Notes under the pieces: generated by a model
The model's input: only the letters and a program-made list of their open reading frames with translations
Databases searched by the model: none
What the model was told of the DNA's origin: nothing
Shown here: positions 38,396 through 46,016 of the stretch, piece by piece
How the letters are laid out: every line of letters starts with the position of its first letter
Position numbering within the stretch: the first letter of the stretch is position 1
Program-made: the position numbers and the translations under genes
Source: an uncultured Gammaproteobacteria bacterium
Lineage (GTDB): Bacteria; Pseudomonadota; Gammaproteobacteria; Arenicellales; Poriferihabitantaceae
Assembly (NCBI GenBank): GCA_937992195.1
Contig: CALKKV010000050.1
Location: forward strand, 16,949 to 80,948
Length of the DNA: 64,000 nucleotides
Reading direction: 5' to 3'

Positions 38396-39766
38396 TTAGA
38401 AGTTGCGCTGCACGCCAAACTGAAGGCGGGTTGCGTCTCCACTAGAACCATCGGCGAAATCTACTTCACCCAGGATCAATTCTACGCCCATGCTAGTGCT
38501 TGGGAATGGCGCCCATTTGTAGTTAATGTGGAGTGTATCTACTGTATCAAGTCCATTGGATCTAGCTGGATTGTCGTTCTCAAAGTGACCGAATGCAATC
38601 AAGCTGCTGGTGGAATCAGTCCAGTTGAATTTTGCTGCAAAGTTGTATGACAGAGACTCAACGGCTTCACCATTTCCAGACTCATCGATAAACAGACCGT
38701 TACCGAAACCATTGATAATGTAATCACCAACGCCTTCGCCAAAAGTCACACTAGATGAAAGGTAAACAGGGCCAGCATTTACGCCGCCAGCCAGGTTAAT
38801 ACCCCAACCGGTTTCGGAAACGTTGACCGGAACACCGCCAGAACCATCTTCACCGACTTCTGTAGTGCCAACTGCAGTCAAATCTCTCAAAACGCCAGAG
38901 AATTCCAGATTACTGTTACGCCATGCAATGGTGATGTCAGGTGTTTCGTCCCGACCAATACCGCCACGAGACTCATCTAAACGACCCGCCGCACCAGAAC
39001 CATCTGTTTCAGGATTTTCAAGGGCAATTTCGAAGCCGTTATTAAATGAATATCGAATTTGTGCCTGGCGCGCAAATACCTTACCGGCTGGACCGAAGAA
39101 ATCCACAGTGCCAGGATATGCAACGAAGTCACCAAAGTTCGACCAGTATTGACCTACAAGCAAGGTTCCACTGCCTGAAGTAAATGTTGCTGCAGCATGC
39201 CGGATACGGAAGCCAGTGGAGTTAGAGAAAGACTCGTTACCGCCGCCACCAAAAAAGTCGCCCTCAATATGGGTACCGATCTTGGTGCCGTTACCCAGAT
39301 CTGAATTTGACTTCACACGAATTCGAGACTGACGCGCGTGGAAGCGGGTGTGACCGTCCCCTGCGTTGTCAGAAGTCGGCGCTGAGCTGGCAATAAATGA
39401 GTCACCAAGGTCAGTTTCGGTATCGTAAATAAAGTCAGCTTTTACATAACCACTGATCTCTACTTCAGTATCCGTGCCAGGAATTTTAAAGTACCCAGGG
39501 GTTGAGCTTCTCGCCTCACGCTCGGCTTCCACCGTCTGCACGACTTCCTCGGCCACTGCAGTGGTCTTTTCCTGCTCAACTTCAATAGTATTGATCCGAT
39601 CTGTAAGAATTTGGATCTGTTGCCTTAGTTGATCAATTGTTTGCTGGCTTGTTGCTTCAGCGAATACTGTTCCAGGTGTCAGGACCGCAACCGCGAGTCC
39701 AGATGAAACGAGTGATGCCTTGATCGCCTTACAGAGACTTTTCTCTTTAAGTTGGTTCGTCGACAT
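38396..39766 (-). CDS. DcaP-like outer-membrane porin
   Basis: The product has 456 residues with a signal peptide ending near VFA (residue 36). A coiled-coil stretch rich in Gln, Glu and Val follows (QQTIDQLRQQIQILTDRINTIEVEQ, residues 41-65), as in trimeric DcaP-family porins. A beta-barrel with alternating aromatic strands follows, opening TDTEVEISGYVKADFIYDTET. The chain ends in QFGVQRNF, and the terminal Phe is the outer-membrane insertion signal. DcaP-type porins pass small organic acids. The ATG has a GAGGGAAAA ribosome site. A terminator candidate lies downstream, so it is probably monocistronic and strongly expressed. Confidence 0.85.
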   Translation of the reverse strand: MSTNQLKEKSLCKAIKASLVSSGLAVAVLTPGTVFAEATSQQTIDQLRQQIQILTDRINTIEVEQEKTTAVAEEVVQTVEAEREARSSTPGYFKIPGTDTEVEISGYVKADFIYDTETDLGDSFIASSAPTSDNAGDGHTRFHARQSRIRVKSNSDLGNGTKIGTHIEGDFFGGGGNESFSNSTGFRIRHAAATFTSGSGTLLVGQYWSNFGDFVAYPGTVDFFGPAGKVFARQAQIRYSFNNGFEIALENPETDGSGAAGRLDESRGGIGRDETPDITIAWRNSNLEFSGVLRDLTAVGTTEVGEDGSGGVPVNVSETGWGINLAGGVNAGPVYLSSSVTFGEGVGDYIINGFGNGLFIDESGNGEAVESLSYNFAAKFNWTDSTSSLIAFGHFENDNPARSNGLDTVDTLHINYKWAPFPSTSMGVELILGEVDFADGSSGDATRLQFGVQRNF

Positions 39767-40131
39767 GGTTTTCCCTCATAGGTAATAAGTCTTTGAAATA
39801 CAGCAATAATTTATCGCTGAGCTAATTTTCGATCTGAAAATTTGCCAGATCTACCTACCAAGACCTGTCTAATTGGTAATTTATTACAGATTTTTTAGAA
39901 TTTTTTTCAGGACCCATTCGACGTCGTACTGGTTCAAGTCAAGCTGCACACCAGAAACACGCAACTACTTGAATTTAAAAACCCATGTCGAATGAATTAA
40001 ATTGCGTACCGATGAAACCCAATGCGATTTCAGACGCAATTTGTAATCACAGGAGAAGAAAACCACCTCTTCTCTGAACTTGCTCGCCTGAAGCTGTCTA
40101 CCATTACGTAATATTAATAAACGAGGAGTCA
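39767..40131. promoter_or_regulatory. Porin/lipoprotein intergenic region (365 bases) with inverted repeats
   Basis: No gene is seen. The gap separates divergent genes and should hold both promoters. An 8-bp inverted repeat CATTCGAC/GTCGAATG spans about 39916-39994. A perfect 9-bp inverted repeat AAATTGCGT (39999-40007) with ACGCAATTT (40034-40042) is close to the lipoprotein side. A T-rich tract lies near 39889-39909. No regulator is assigned. Confidence 0.35.
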
Positions 40132-40359
40132 GTGGTAAAAATTTCCACCATCGCTGTAACGCTAATCACTGCACTTGCACTGTCGGGATGCAAATCCATA
40201 CCCTCGTATAACATCGATTCGCAAGATGCCCTAAGCCGACACAAAGCCTGCCAGGCGCAAGCACAGGCTTACATTAATACCCATCGTGAAGACAAGCTCT
40301 GGCGCGATCATGAATATCATCGCCAGTATCGTATATGCCTGAAACAGCAAACCGCCTGA
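40132..40359 (+). CDS. Small predicted lipoprotein, 75 aa
   Basis: A GTG start with a good GAGGAG ribosome site at 40123 gives a 75-residue protein. It has a lipoprotein signal ending in the lipobox LALSGC, with the acylated Cys at residue 20. The mature part is short and charged, with SRHKACQAQAQAYINTHREDKLWRDHEYHRQYRICLKQQ, holding two further Cys that may pair. No family was recognised. It lies 22 bases before the ECF sigma factor gene and may be co-transcribed with it. Since residue 21 is Lys rather than Asp, outer-membrane sorting is expected. Confidence 0.7.
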   Translation: MVKISTIAVTLITALALSGCKSIPSYNIDSQDALSRHKACQAQAQAYINTHREDKLWRDHEYHRQYRICLKQQTA

Positions 40360-40381
40360 CGTATCTTCCCGAATTTTGGTA

Positions 40382-40930
40382 ATGCAAACATCAATGCAAA
40401 CATCGCTGGAAGCGCCTCAAAACAACAAAGTACTGTTCAATTCCCTTGTTGATCTGGTGTCCACAGATTTGTATCGATATGCTTTCTGGGCATGCCAGGA
40501 CAATCAGACTGCTGAAGATGTTGTGCAGGAAACATTTATAAAGATTTGGAAGAATATCCATCAACTACGCGAAATTGATTCCGCGAAAGCCTGGGTTTTC
40601 ACCATTTTCCGCCGTGAGCACGCGCGTATCTTCGAAAAGAAAGCCCCTACACTGCTTGATATCGATACGGTGCCTGAAGATCAACTGAAAAATATCTACG
40701 CGACCGATACCACCCGACACCTTTTAAACACAGCTCTAAATACCCTGCCAAATGAATACAGCGACCCGCTAGTATTGCAGATTATTGGCGGGTTTAGCTG
40801 TGACGAAATCGCTAAAATCCTCGATATTTCAAAACCAAACGTACTGACCCGTATCTTCCGCGCTCGCAAAAAGATTCGCTCTACCCTCTCCACCAGTAAA
40901 ATCGAGCTAGACGACATCTGCGGTCTTTAG
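40382..40930 (+). CDS. ECF-type RNA polymerase sigma factor
   Basis: The product has 182 residues with region 2 (LYRYAFWACQDNQTAEDVVQETFIKIWKNIHQLREIDSAKAWVFTI, near residues 26-72) and region 4 (LPNEYSDPLVLQIIGGFSCDEIAKILDISKPNVLTRIFRARKKI, near 120-165). The N terminus contains a tandem copy of the 12-base unit ATGCAAACATCA/G, so there are two in-frame ATGs (40382 and 40394), neither with a good ribosome site. A TTG at 40376 is also in frame. A DUF3379-like anti-sigma candidate follows 205 bases downstream. The target promoters are unknown. Confidence 0.9.
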   Translation: MQTSMQTSLEAPQNNKVLFNSLVDLVSTDLYRYAFWACQDNQTAEDVVQETFIKIWKNIHQLREIDSAKAWVFTIFRREHARIFEKKAPTLLDIDTVPEDQLKNIYATDTTRHLLNTALNTLPNEYSDPLVLQIIGGFSCDEIAKILDISKPNVLTRIFRARKKIRSTLSTSKIELDDICGL

Positions 40931-41135
40931 CAGAGGCTTTATCCATTTATTCCTGCCGTTTAGAGGCAAAAATTTCAGTCACTTCTTCTCTAATCGCAAA
41001 TATTTTACGAATCCATTGTAGTGATTCACATTTTTCTCCGGTCTATACTACTAAGGTTGTAAAATTTCCTTTTAAAGCTCATATTGCGCCGTACATTTCT
41101 ACTGCCTGAGTAGATTAGATTACTTCTATTAGACT

Positions 41136-41903
41136 ATGGATTGCCTGACATTTCGACATACAGTACTTGCTAACCCAAATGAGCTGTCCTCCCTCATCGC
41201 GAGGCATGCCGAGGTGTGTCAATCTTGTGCACGTTATTTGCGGTCATTAGTTTCGACAGATCAGCAGGTAAATCGGTTACTTGCGGTGGAAGTGCCAGCT
41301 GGGTTCTCAAACCGATTAAAAAGTGTCATCAAGGAAGAACCTGAAATAGCCCAACCACCAAAGCTTAAAAATGGGACTAACTTTAGCGCTGGAAGCCCTT
41401 TAGCAAACGCAAACCGTCGCAAGCTTGGTCGCTATGCGATCGCTGCAAGCGTTTTGGCAGTAGTGACATCGGTTGGTTTTGTACAAGGTAAAGCCTATCT
41501 CAACGATAAAGTGGCCGCCAGCTTTCGAACCGCAGCTTCAAACTACATCAGCTCTCAGCCCGAACTTCTTGAACGGACCATTCTCGTGCAAGATGATCGA
41601 GTAGATCGACTCGTCTCTGCTTTTGGCGGTGAACTTGTTGGGGACTTAGACGGCGTTGTTTTTGCTGAGCCCTGTCTTCTTGTTCCCGTTTCAGCTGCTC
41701 ATCTGATTATTGGTACCGACGATGGTCCCGTCACGGTGATGTACGCCCCGGAAGCACAAGTGCGGAACGAGCAGTATTATGAAATGAACGACTATCAGAT
41801 TCTCCATTATCCAGCGAGTACAGGAAGCATCGCGCTATTTGGAGAAAGCAAACAAGCGTTAGAAAAGACAAGATCAACGCTATTGGCTTCGATAAACTGG
41901 TAA
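41136..41903 (+). CDS. DUF3379-like membrane protein, probable anti-sigma factor
   Basis: This 255-residue protein opens MDCLTFRHTVLANPNEL, resembling the DUF3379 family of proteins linked to ECF sigma factors. Residues 24-31 read HAEVCQSC, the HxxxCxxC zinc-site pattern of ZAS anti-sigma domains. One membrane helix lies near residues 98-114 (YAIAASVLAVVTSVGFV), leaving about 140 residues in the periplasm. It follows the ECF sigma gene on the same strand with a 205-base gap. Sequestration of that sigma factor is the natural guess, not proven. Confidence 0.8.
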   Translation: MDCLTFRHTVLANPNELSSLIARHAEVCQSCARYLRSLVSTDQQVNRLLAVEVPAGFSNRLKSVIKEEPEIAQPPKLKNGTNFSAGSPLANANRRKLGRYAIAASVLAVVTSVGFVQGKAYLNDKVAASFRTAASNYISSQPELLERTILVQDDRVDRLVSAFGGELVGDLDGVVFAEPCLLVPVSAAHLIIGTDDGPVTVMYAPEAQVRNEQYYEMNDYQILHYPASTGSIALFGESKQALEKTRSTLLASINW

Positions 41904-41997
41904 TGATCTATCTAACCATTTCTTAGAAATTTGTGTGAAATTCTTCGGAAACACCTCAGCCGCGACTCCGTGGTTATCCGCCTAAGTTTAAACCCTC

Positions 41998-42660
41998 CTA
42001 TTGCGCAGCTCGATATTCCTCTGGAATATAAAAAAGATGATCATCGTCTGCGCGCGTGATGTGGCATTCGATACAATAGTTCACCTTGCCGCTGTTTTCG
42101 CCATTGGTTTCGCCAGTAATCTCTCCGGTAGGCTGAATTTGCGTAAATTTCCAATCGCCACTTAGTGGGTTAAATCCTTTTGCCATCTTCTCCATCACAA
42201 ACAACGGACCTAATATAATTTGGCGATTCTGCTCTACGCTAAATGAATCCTTAAACAAGATCGCGCCCTCGGGCAATGGCTTATCCTTTTTCGAGCTACC
42301 ATAATCATCGGCCAGAGTATTCGCGTAATTATTTAGATAGTGATTACCATGAGACGAAGACAAATAGGGTGCAGTATTAAATTTCCGCATTGATTGATAG
42401 TCTTGGATAACACTCAGACCTGAAGAAGTATATCCACCAGCAAGCGCCCCCGCAAAAAGACGATATAGCCGTTCCGCTTCTTCGCGAGATAACTTTTGGG
42501 TATTCTTAATTCGCGTATGACGCCGTGGATTATCTGGATCGCCGCTGATTTTACTTGCAGAGATTTCGGAAGATTGCGCAAAAGCAAACGAAGTTACGCC
42601 GAGAACTGTAACGCTAAACGCGACTAGCGCAGGGAAAATTGCTTGTCCAAATCTATGCAT
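41998..42660 (-). CDS. Cytochrome P460-like secreted protein
   Basis: The product has 220 residues with a signal peptide ending near FAFAQS (residue 30). The C-terminal half fits the cytochrome P460 pattern: LPEGAILFKDSFSVEQNRQIILGPLFVMEKMAKGFNPLSGDWKFTQI, then NYCIECHITRADDDHLFYIPEEYR, with the haem-binding CxxCH near residue 197. P460 proteins are periplasmic c-type haem proteins; some oxidise hydroxylamine, but many relatives have no known activity. The haem-crosslinking Lys cannot be confirmed by eye. It is a single gene, divergent from the 94-aa gene. Function is uncertain. Confidence 0.75.
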   Translation of the reverse strand: MHRFGQAIFPALVAFSVTVLGVTSFAFAQSSEISASKISGDPDNPRRHTRIKNTQKLSREEAERLYRLFAGALAGGYTSSGLSVIQDYQSMRKFNTAPYLSSSHGNHYLNNYANTLADDYGSSKKDKPLPEGAILFKDSFSVEQNRQIILGPLFVMEKMAKGFNPLSGDWKFTQIQPTGEITGETNGENSGKVNYCIECHITRADDDHLFYIPEEYRAAQ

Positions 42661-42917
42661 GGTCCATATTTCGATAATATCGGGAAAGCTGCATAACTAA
42701 GTTAAAGTCTATAGCTGCATCATTTTAAGGACCCTCTGAAGCAAACTTAGTTCACCAATACACTACAAATAGCAGAGTTTTAGGCAAAATCCGTGCGACT
42801 AATTACCGACCCGGACAGCTAAAAGCTTCTACACGAGTACACAAAAACCAGTAAGGTTTGTCTCTCCACCCAACACCCCTTAGAATTCCAAGGTATCGAC
42901 ATCTCAGGGTATCAATC

Positions 42918-43202
42918 ATGGCAAGCAGTCCACTATTAGCCGATCTCGGTAGAGCGCTAGATCTATTGCAGCAAATCGACGAGAGTAAACTGGATTTTGC
43001 CCCGGACCCGACGGTATCTGCCGACATCCAATCAATAACCAATCTCGAGCAATATCCTGTGGATTCTCACAGAGCAAATCTTAAAGCGAGAATCGAAGCG
43101 GTCATTCAGGCAGGCGACAAACTGAATTCACGCGAGCCGTCTGAGTATGTGTCCAAGCTCATTGTGGCAGGCGTCAGACATTCGCCGCCAAGCGACGACT
43201 AG
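42918..43202 (+). CDS. Hypothetical protein, 94 aa
   Basis: No family was recognised. The ATG at 42918 gives MASSPLLADLGRALDLLQQIDESKL; the frame is open for 20 more residues upstream (Pro- and Arg-rich, unlikely to be coding). It is acidic and helical with no signal or membrane segment. HRANLKARIEAVIQAGDKL near 52 and SEYVSKLIVAGVRHSPPSDD at the end are further text. It lies between the P460-like gene and the convergent M48 protease gene. Confidence 0.55.
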   Translation: MASSPLLADLGRALDLLQQIDESKLDFAPDPTVSADIQSITNLEQYPVDSHRANLKARIEAVIQAGDKLNSREPSEYVSKLIVAGVRHSPPSDD

Positions 43203-43256
43203 GCAATCTCACCAAAGGAATCAAGCACACCTGCCAAGAAATAGTCGTGCGCAGGA

Positions 43257-44114
43257 TTACTTGTGTTCAAGTAAAACTTGAGGCATCGGCAGACTTTCAC
43301 CATTCATCCGCCAGCCTTTTTTTTCGGCCTGATCGTTGAGCGCTGCTAACCGATCTAGAGATTGCGGATGAGTACGTAACACTTCTGGTTCTGAAAATCT
43401 GGTCTGTTCCAGTTCGGAAAAGGTGTCGAATAATTCAATCGCACCATTGCCATGACCATAAACGTTAACCAAGGCTCTCAACGCGGTTTCATCAGCAGCG
43501 CGTTCCTGTGTTCGAGAAAACGAAAGCGCGGTAAGTAAACCAATCTCACCTAACACCCTATCTCCGGCACTACTGCCGGACATACCAAAAATCGCGGCGA
43601 ATGAAATGCCAATGGTCACACCACGCCCCAGCGCCCTGATGGGATGCCGGTGTTTGATATGGGCAATTTCATGGGCGATCACCATAGCCAGAGCATCTTC
43701 ACTCGGCAAGGCTTCAATCAACCCACGAAATATCACGATGTTACCGCCGAGGGTTGCAAACGCATTGACGACATCTGAATCGCTATAGTGAACGGTGATA
43801 TGCATGCCTTCCGGAAGATTCTGCTCAACCGACAATCTGTCTGCTATCCCCTGCAGTCGTTCTGCTATCCTCGCTTCGTTTGATGAATCACCCGATTCAA
43901 CATCAGGAAAGTGATCCGCGAGCTGGGTTTCATATTCAAACGGAATTTTCTGCGCCAACCAACCGGCGCTTAAACTCAATGCGCCGATCACAAGCGCCGC
44001 GAACACCGTAATGCCAATCAGCAACCAAAAGAATTCTTTTAAAGGATGTTCATCACTTGCGTTGATCCCCTCAGGAATCTCAGGGTTGGATAAATCTGGT
44101 TTTTTCTTTTCCAA
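43257..44114 (-). CDS. Membrane-anchored M48-family zinc metalloprotease
   Basis: The product has 285 residues with one N-terminal membrane helix (near residues 32-52, LIGITVFAALVIGALSLSAGWLA). The catalytic domain has the zinc motif VIAHEIAHIKHRHP near residue 146 and a downstream third ligand in RTQERAADETALRAL (Glu in the ERAADE text) near 202. It resembles the HtpX/BepA/YcaL group of M48 peptidases involved in envelope quality control. The start is TTG at 44114. It is the last gene of an operon with two YbjQ-family genes (12 bases after the second). Confidence 0.88.
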   Translation of the reverse strand: MEKKKPDLSNPEIPEGINASDEHPLKEFFWLLIGITVFAALVIGALSLSAGWLAQKIPFEYETQLADHFPDVESGDSSNEARIAERLQGIADRLSVEQNLPEGMHITVHYSDSDVVNAFATLGGNIVIFRGLIEALPSEDALAMVIAHEIAHIKHRHPIRALGRGVTIGISFAAIFGMSGSSAGDRVLGEIGLLTALSFSRTQERAADETALRALVNVYGHGNGAIELFDTFSELEQTRFSEPEVLRTHPQSLDRLAALNDQAEKKGWRMNGESLPMPQVLLEHK

Positions 44115-44126
44115 GAACCCAGCGAT

Positions 44127-44591
44127 TTAAGCGTGTTTTAACGCGGTACCATAAGCACAGACCTCAATCGATCCAATGCTATTTCGGCGACCTTTGGAGA
44201 TAGATGAGGTTTCGACCTTTACATTGATAACAGAATCCGCATGCAACAAAAGCGCCTGCTCCTTCATCCGCAGAACTGCTTCACGGCGACCTCGATCTAC
44301 CAGCGTCTCATAAGACCGCAAACGCCCGCCAACAAGCATGCGCAAACCAGCAACAAACTTTTTAAAGTAATCAATCGACACCACCACACTACCGGTCACC
44401 AAACGACTATCGGTTACGGTAAGCCCTTCGGGAGGTGTCTTTAAACTAAATACCAGCAGTTCCTGGTATTTCTTCTCGCGCTTGAAAATAGATTTGTAAT
44501 GCCGTTTTTCAGCTAGTCGTCCAAACCCATAACCAACAATCAATAAGCACAGCGCAAAGAAAATCTCAAAATATTGCAGCATCCATTCCAT
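44127..44591 (-). CDS. YbjQ-family protein with N-terminal membrane helix
   Basis: The 154-residue product has an N-terminal membrane helix (FEIFFALCLLIVGYGFG, residues 8-24) and a C-terminal YbjQ/heavy-metal-binding domain. The domain is seen in VTDSRLVTGSVVVSIDYFKKFVAGLRMLVGGRLRSYETLVDRGRREAVLRMKEQA and in DSVINVKVETSSIS...IEVCAYGTALKH. It differs from the usual 105-residue soluble YbjQ by this anchor. It lies 3 bases after the soluble paralogue and 12 bases before the M48 protease gene. The role of YbjQ proteins is unknown; pentamer assembly is reported for related structures. Confidence 0.85.
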   Translation of the reverse strand: MEWMLQYFEIFFALCLLIVGYGFGRLAEKRHYKSIFKREKKYQELLVFSLKTPPEGLTVTDSRLVTGSVVVSIDYFKKFVAGLRMLVGGRLRSYETLVDRGRREAVLRMKEQALLLHADSVINVKVETSSISKGRRNSIGSIEVCAYGTALKHA

Positions 44592-44594
44592 CTG

Positions 44595-44912
44595 CTAATC
44601 CTCCAGCTCTACCGCTGTGCCATATGCAAATAATTCAGAAGCCCCCGACGCAACCGATGAAGTGGCATAGCGAATATTCAATACAGCATTTGCGCCAATG
44701 GCATTTGCCTGCTCTACCATTCTGCCGGTTGCCTCTTCCCGCGCATCCTGAAGCAATTCGGTATAACCTTTGAGTTCGCCTCCAACTAAATTTTTCAATC
44801 CCGCCATAATGTCGCGACCGGCATGCTTAGCGCGCACGGTGCTACCTTGTACTAAACCAAGATGGCGTACGATTTTTTTATGCGGAACCACTTCCAGATT
44901 GCTTAACAGCAT
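44595..44912 (-). CDS. YbjQ-family protein, soluble form
   Basis: The ATG at 44912 has an AAGGAGAG ribosome site and gives a 105-residue protein, the usual YbjQ length. The open frame upstream adds twelve unsupported residues. Family text is seen in HLGLVQGSTVRAKHAGRDIMAGLKNLVGGELKGYTELLQDAREEATGRMVEQANAIGANAVLNIRYATSSVASGASELFAYGTAV. It is the first gene of the three-gene operon ybjQ-like, membrane ybjQ-like, M48 protease. Confidence 0.9.
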   Translation of the reverse strand: MLLSNLEVVPHKKIVRHLGLVQGSTVRAKHAGRDIMAGLKNLVGGELKGYTELLQDAREEATGRMVEQANAIGANAVLNIRYATSSVASGASELFAYGTAVELED

Positions 44913-45008
44913 AACCACTCTCCTTATCAAAATTTTATAAAAAGCCATTCAACTATGGCGATAATATCGAACCCAAAAAACAGATGCGCCCTCTACCTTT
45001 ACTTAAGT

Positions 45009-45899
45009 CTACCCCGACTCATCCGTCACGTTTGTAGTGAGTAAATATATTCCAGAACCCACGATCAATGCCATCCCGGAAAACACAAAGACCGTGGGCA
45101 GTTGATTCCAAATAGCGTAACCCCAAAACCCTGCGACCAAAATTCCGGTATAGGAAAACGGCGCGATAAAAGACAGCTCACCAATTCGCACCGCTTTAAT
45201 CTGCAATAAAAACCCCATTCCAAGCAGCACAGCGCTCAACCCGAGCCAACTCGCGCGGGCAACGGTTATCGTACGTAAATCGGTCAATGTCATAAAAAAC
45301 CCGGCCACGGTAACCACTAATAAGGTAATCAACAATACATAAATCGAATCCAGCTGTTGATCGATCTTTCGGGTCACCAAATCTCGCAGAGAAACAAACA
45401 CTGCAGCACACAGAGGTAATAGCATTGCCAAAGAAAATGAATCGCCAAAAGGATTGGTTACCAACAGCACGCCACCAAACCCAACGGTCACCGCAATCCA
45501 ACGGCCCACGCTCACATGCTCTTTAAGAAACCATGCTGCGGCAATGGTTAACAAGATCGGGGTAATCCAAACTAGGGTCGAAGCGGTGGCAATTGGCAGC
45601 AAAGTGAGAGAAGTGATAAAGCAAATCGTTGCGCAACATTCGCAACTCGCCCGTGCCCAATTCCACTTGTTCAACATCTGGTTAGGCCACAGCGGCCGTC
45701 CGCTTGCCTTGATATAAATCGAAAACAAAATTACCGCGAAGAAGCCGCGCACAAACAGCATTTGACCCACAGACATCTCTTCACCCGACAGCTTCATAAT
45801 GGCGTCGTTTGAAGAGATCAAAGTCATCCCAACGATCACCAGAATCGCCGCAAGTCTGTTTTGCGATTTTCTACTGGAAGTAAGAGAGCTGGAGGACAT
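45009..45899 (-). CDS. EamA-family DMT transporter
   Basis: This membrane protein has about 296 residues and ten helices. The ATG at 45899 (MSSSSLTS) is favoured because the first helix begins soon after it (NRLAAILVIVGMTLISSNDAIMKL). A longer frame to 45977 adds hydrophobic but unsupported sequence. FVRGFFAVILF near residue 50, ATASTLVWITPILLTIAAAWFLKEHV near 100 and a repeat of the same plan in the second half match the EamA pair. These proteins export amino acids or metabolites. The gene diverges from recQ with a short gap. Confidence 0.87.
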   Translation of the reverse strand: MSSSSLTSSRKSQNRLAAILVIVGMTLISSNDAIMKLSGEEMSVGQMLFVRGFFAVILFSIYIKASGRPLWPNQMLNKWNWARASCECCATICFITSLTLLPIATASTLVWITPILLTIAAAWFLKEHVSVGRWIAVTVGFGGVLLVTNPFGDSFSLAMLLPLCAAVFVSLRDLVTRKIDQQLDSIYVLLITLLVVTVAGFFMTLTDLRTITVARASWLGLSAVLLGMGFLLQIKAVRIGELSFIAPFSYTGILVAGFWGYAIWNQLPTVFVFSGMALIVGSGIYLLTTNVTDESG

Positions 45900-46016
45900 A
45901 AACCGGGGACAGATTGAAAAATAGAAGATGAAGTCGAGACACGGCTCGACTATGATTGGGCACCGCGAGATTGCCACGCCCGCGCTTTAACAACAACACC
46001 CAGGAACACCCAGAAA

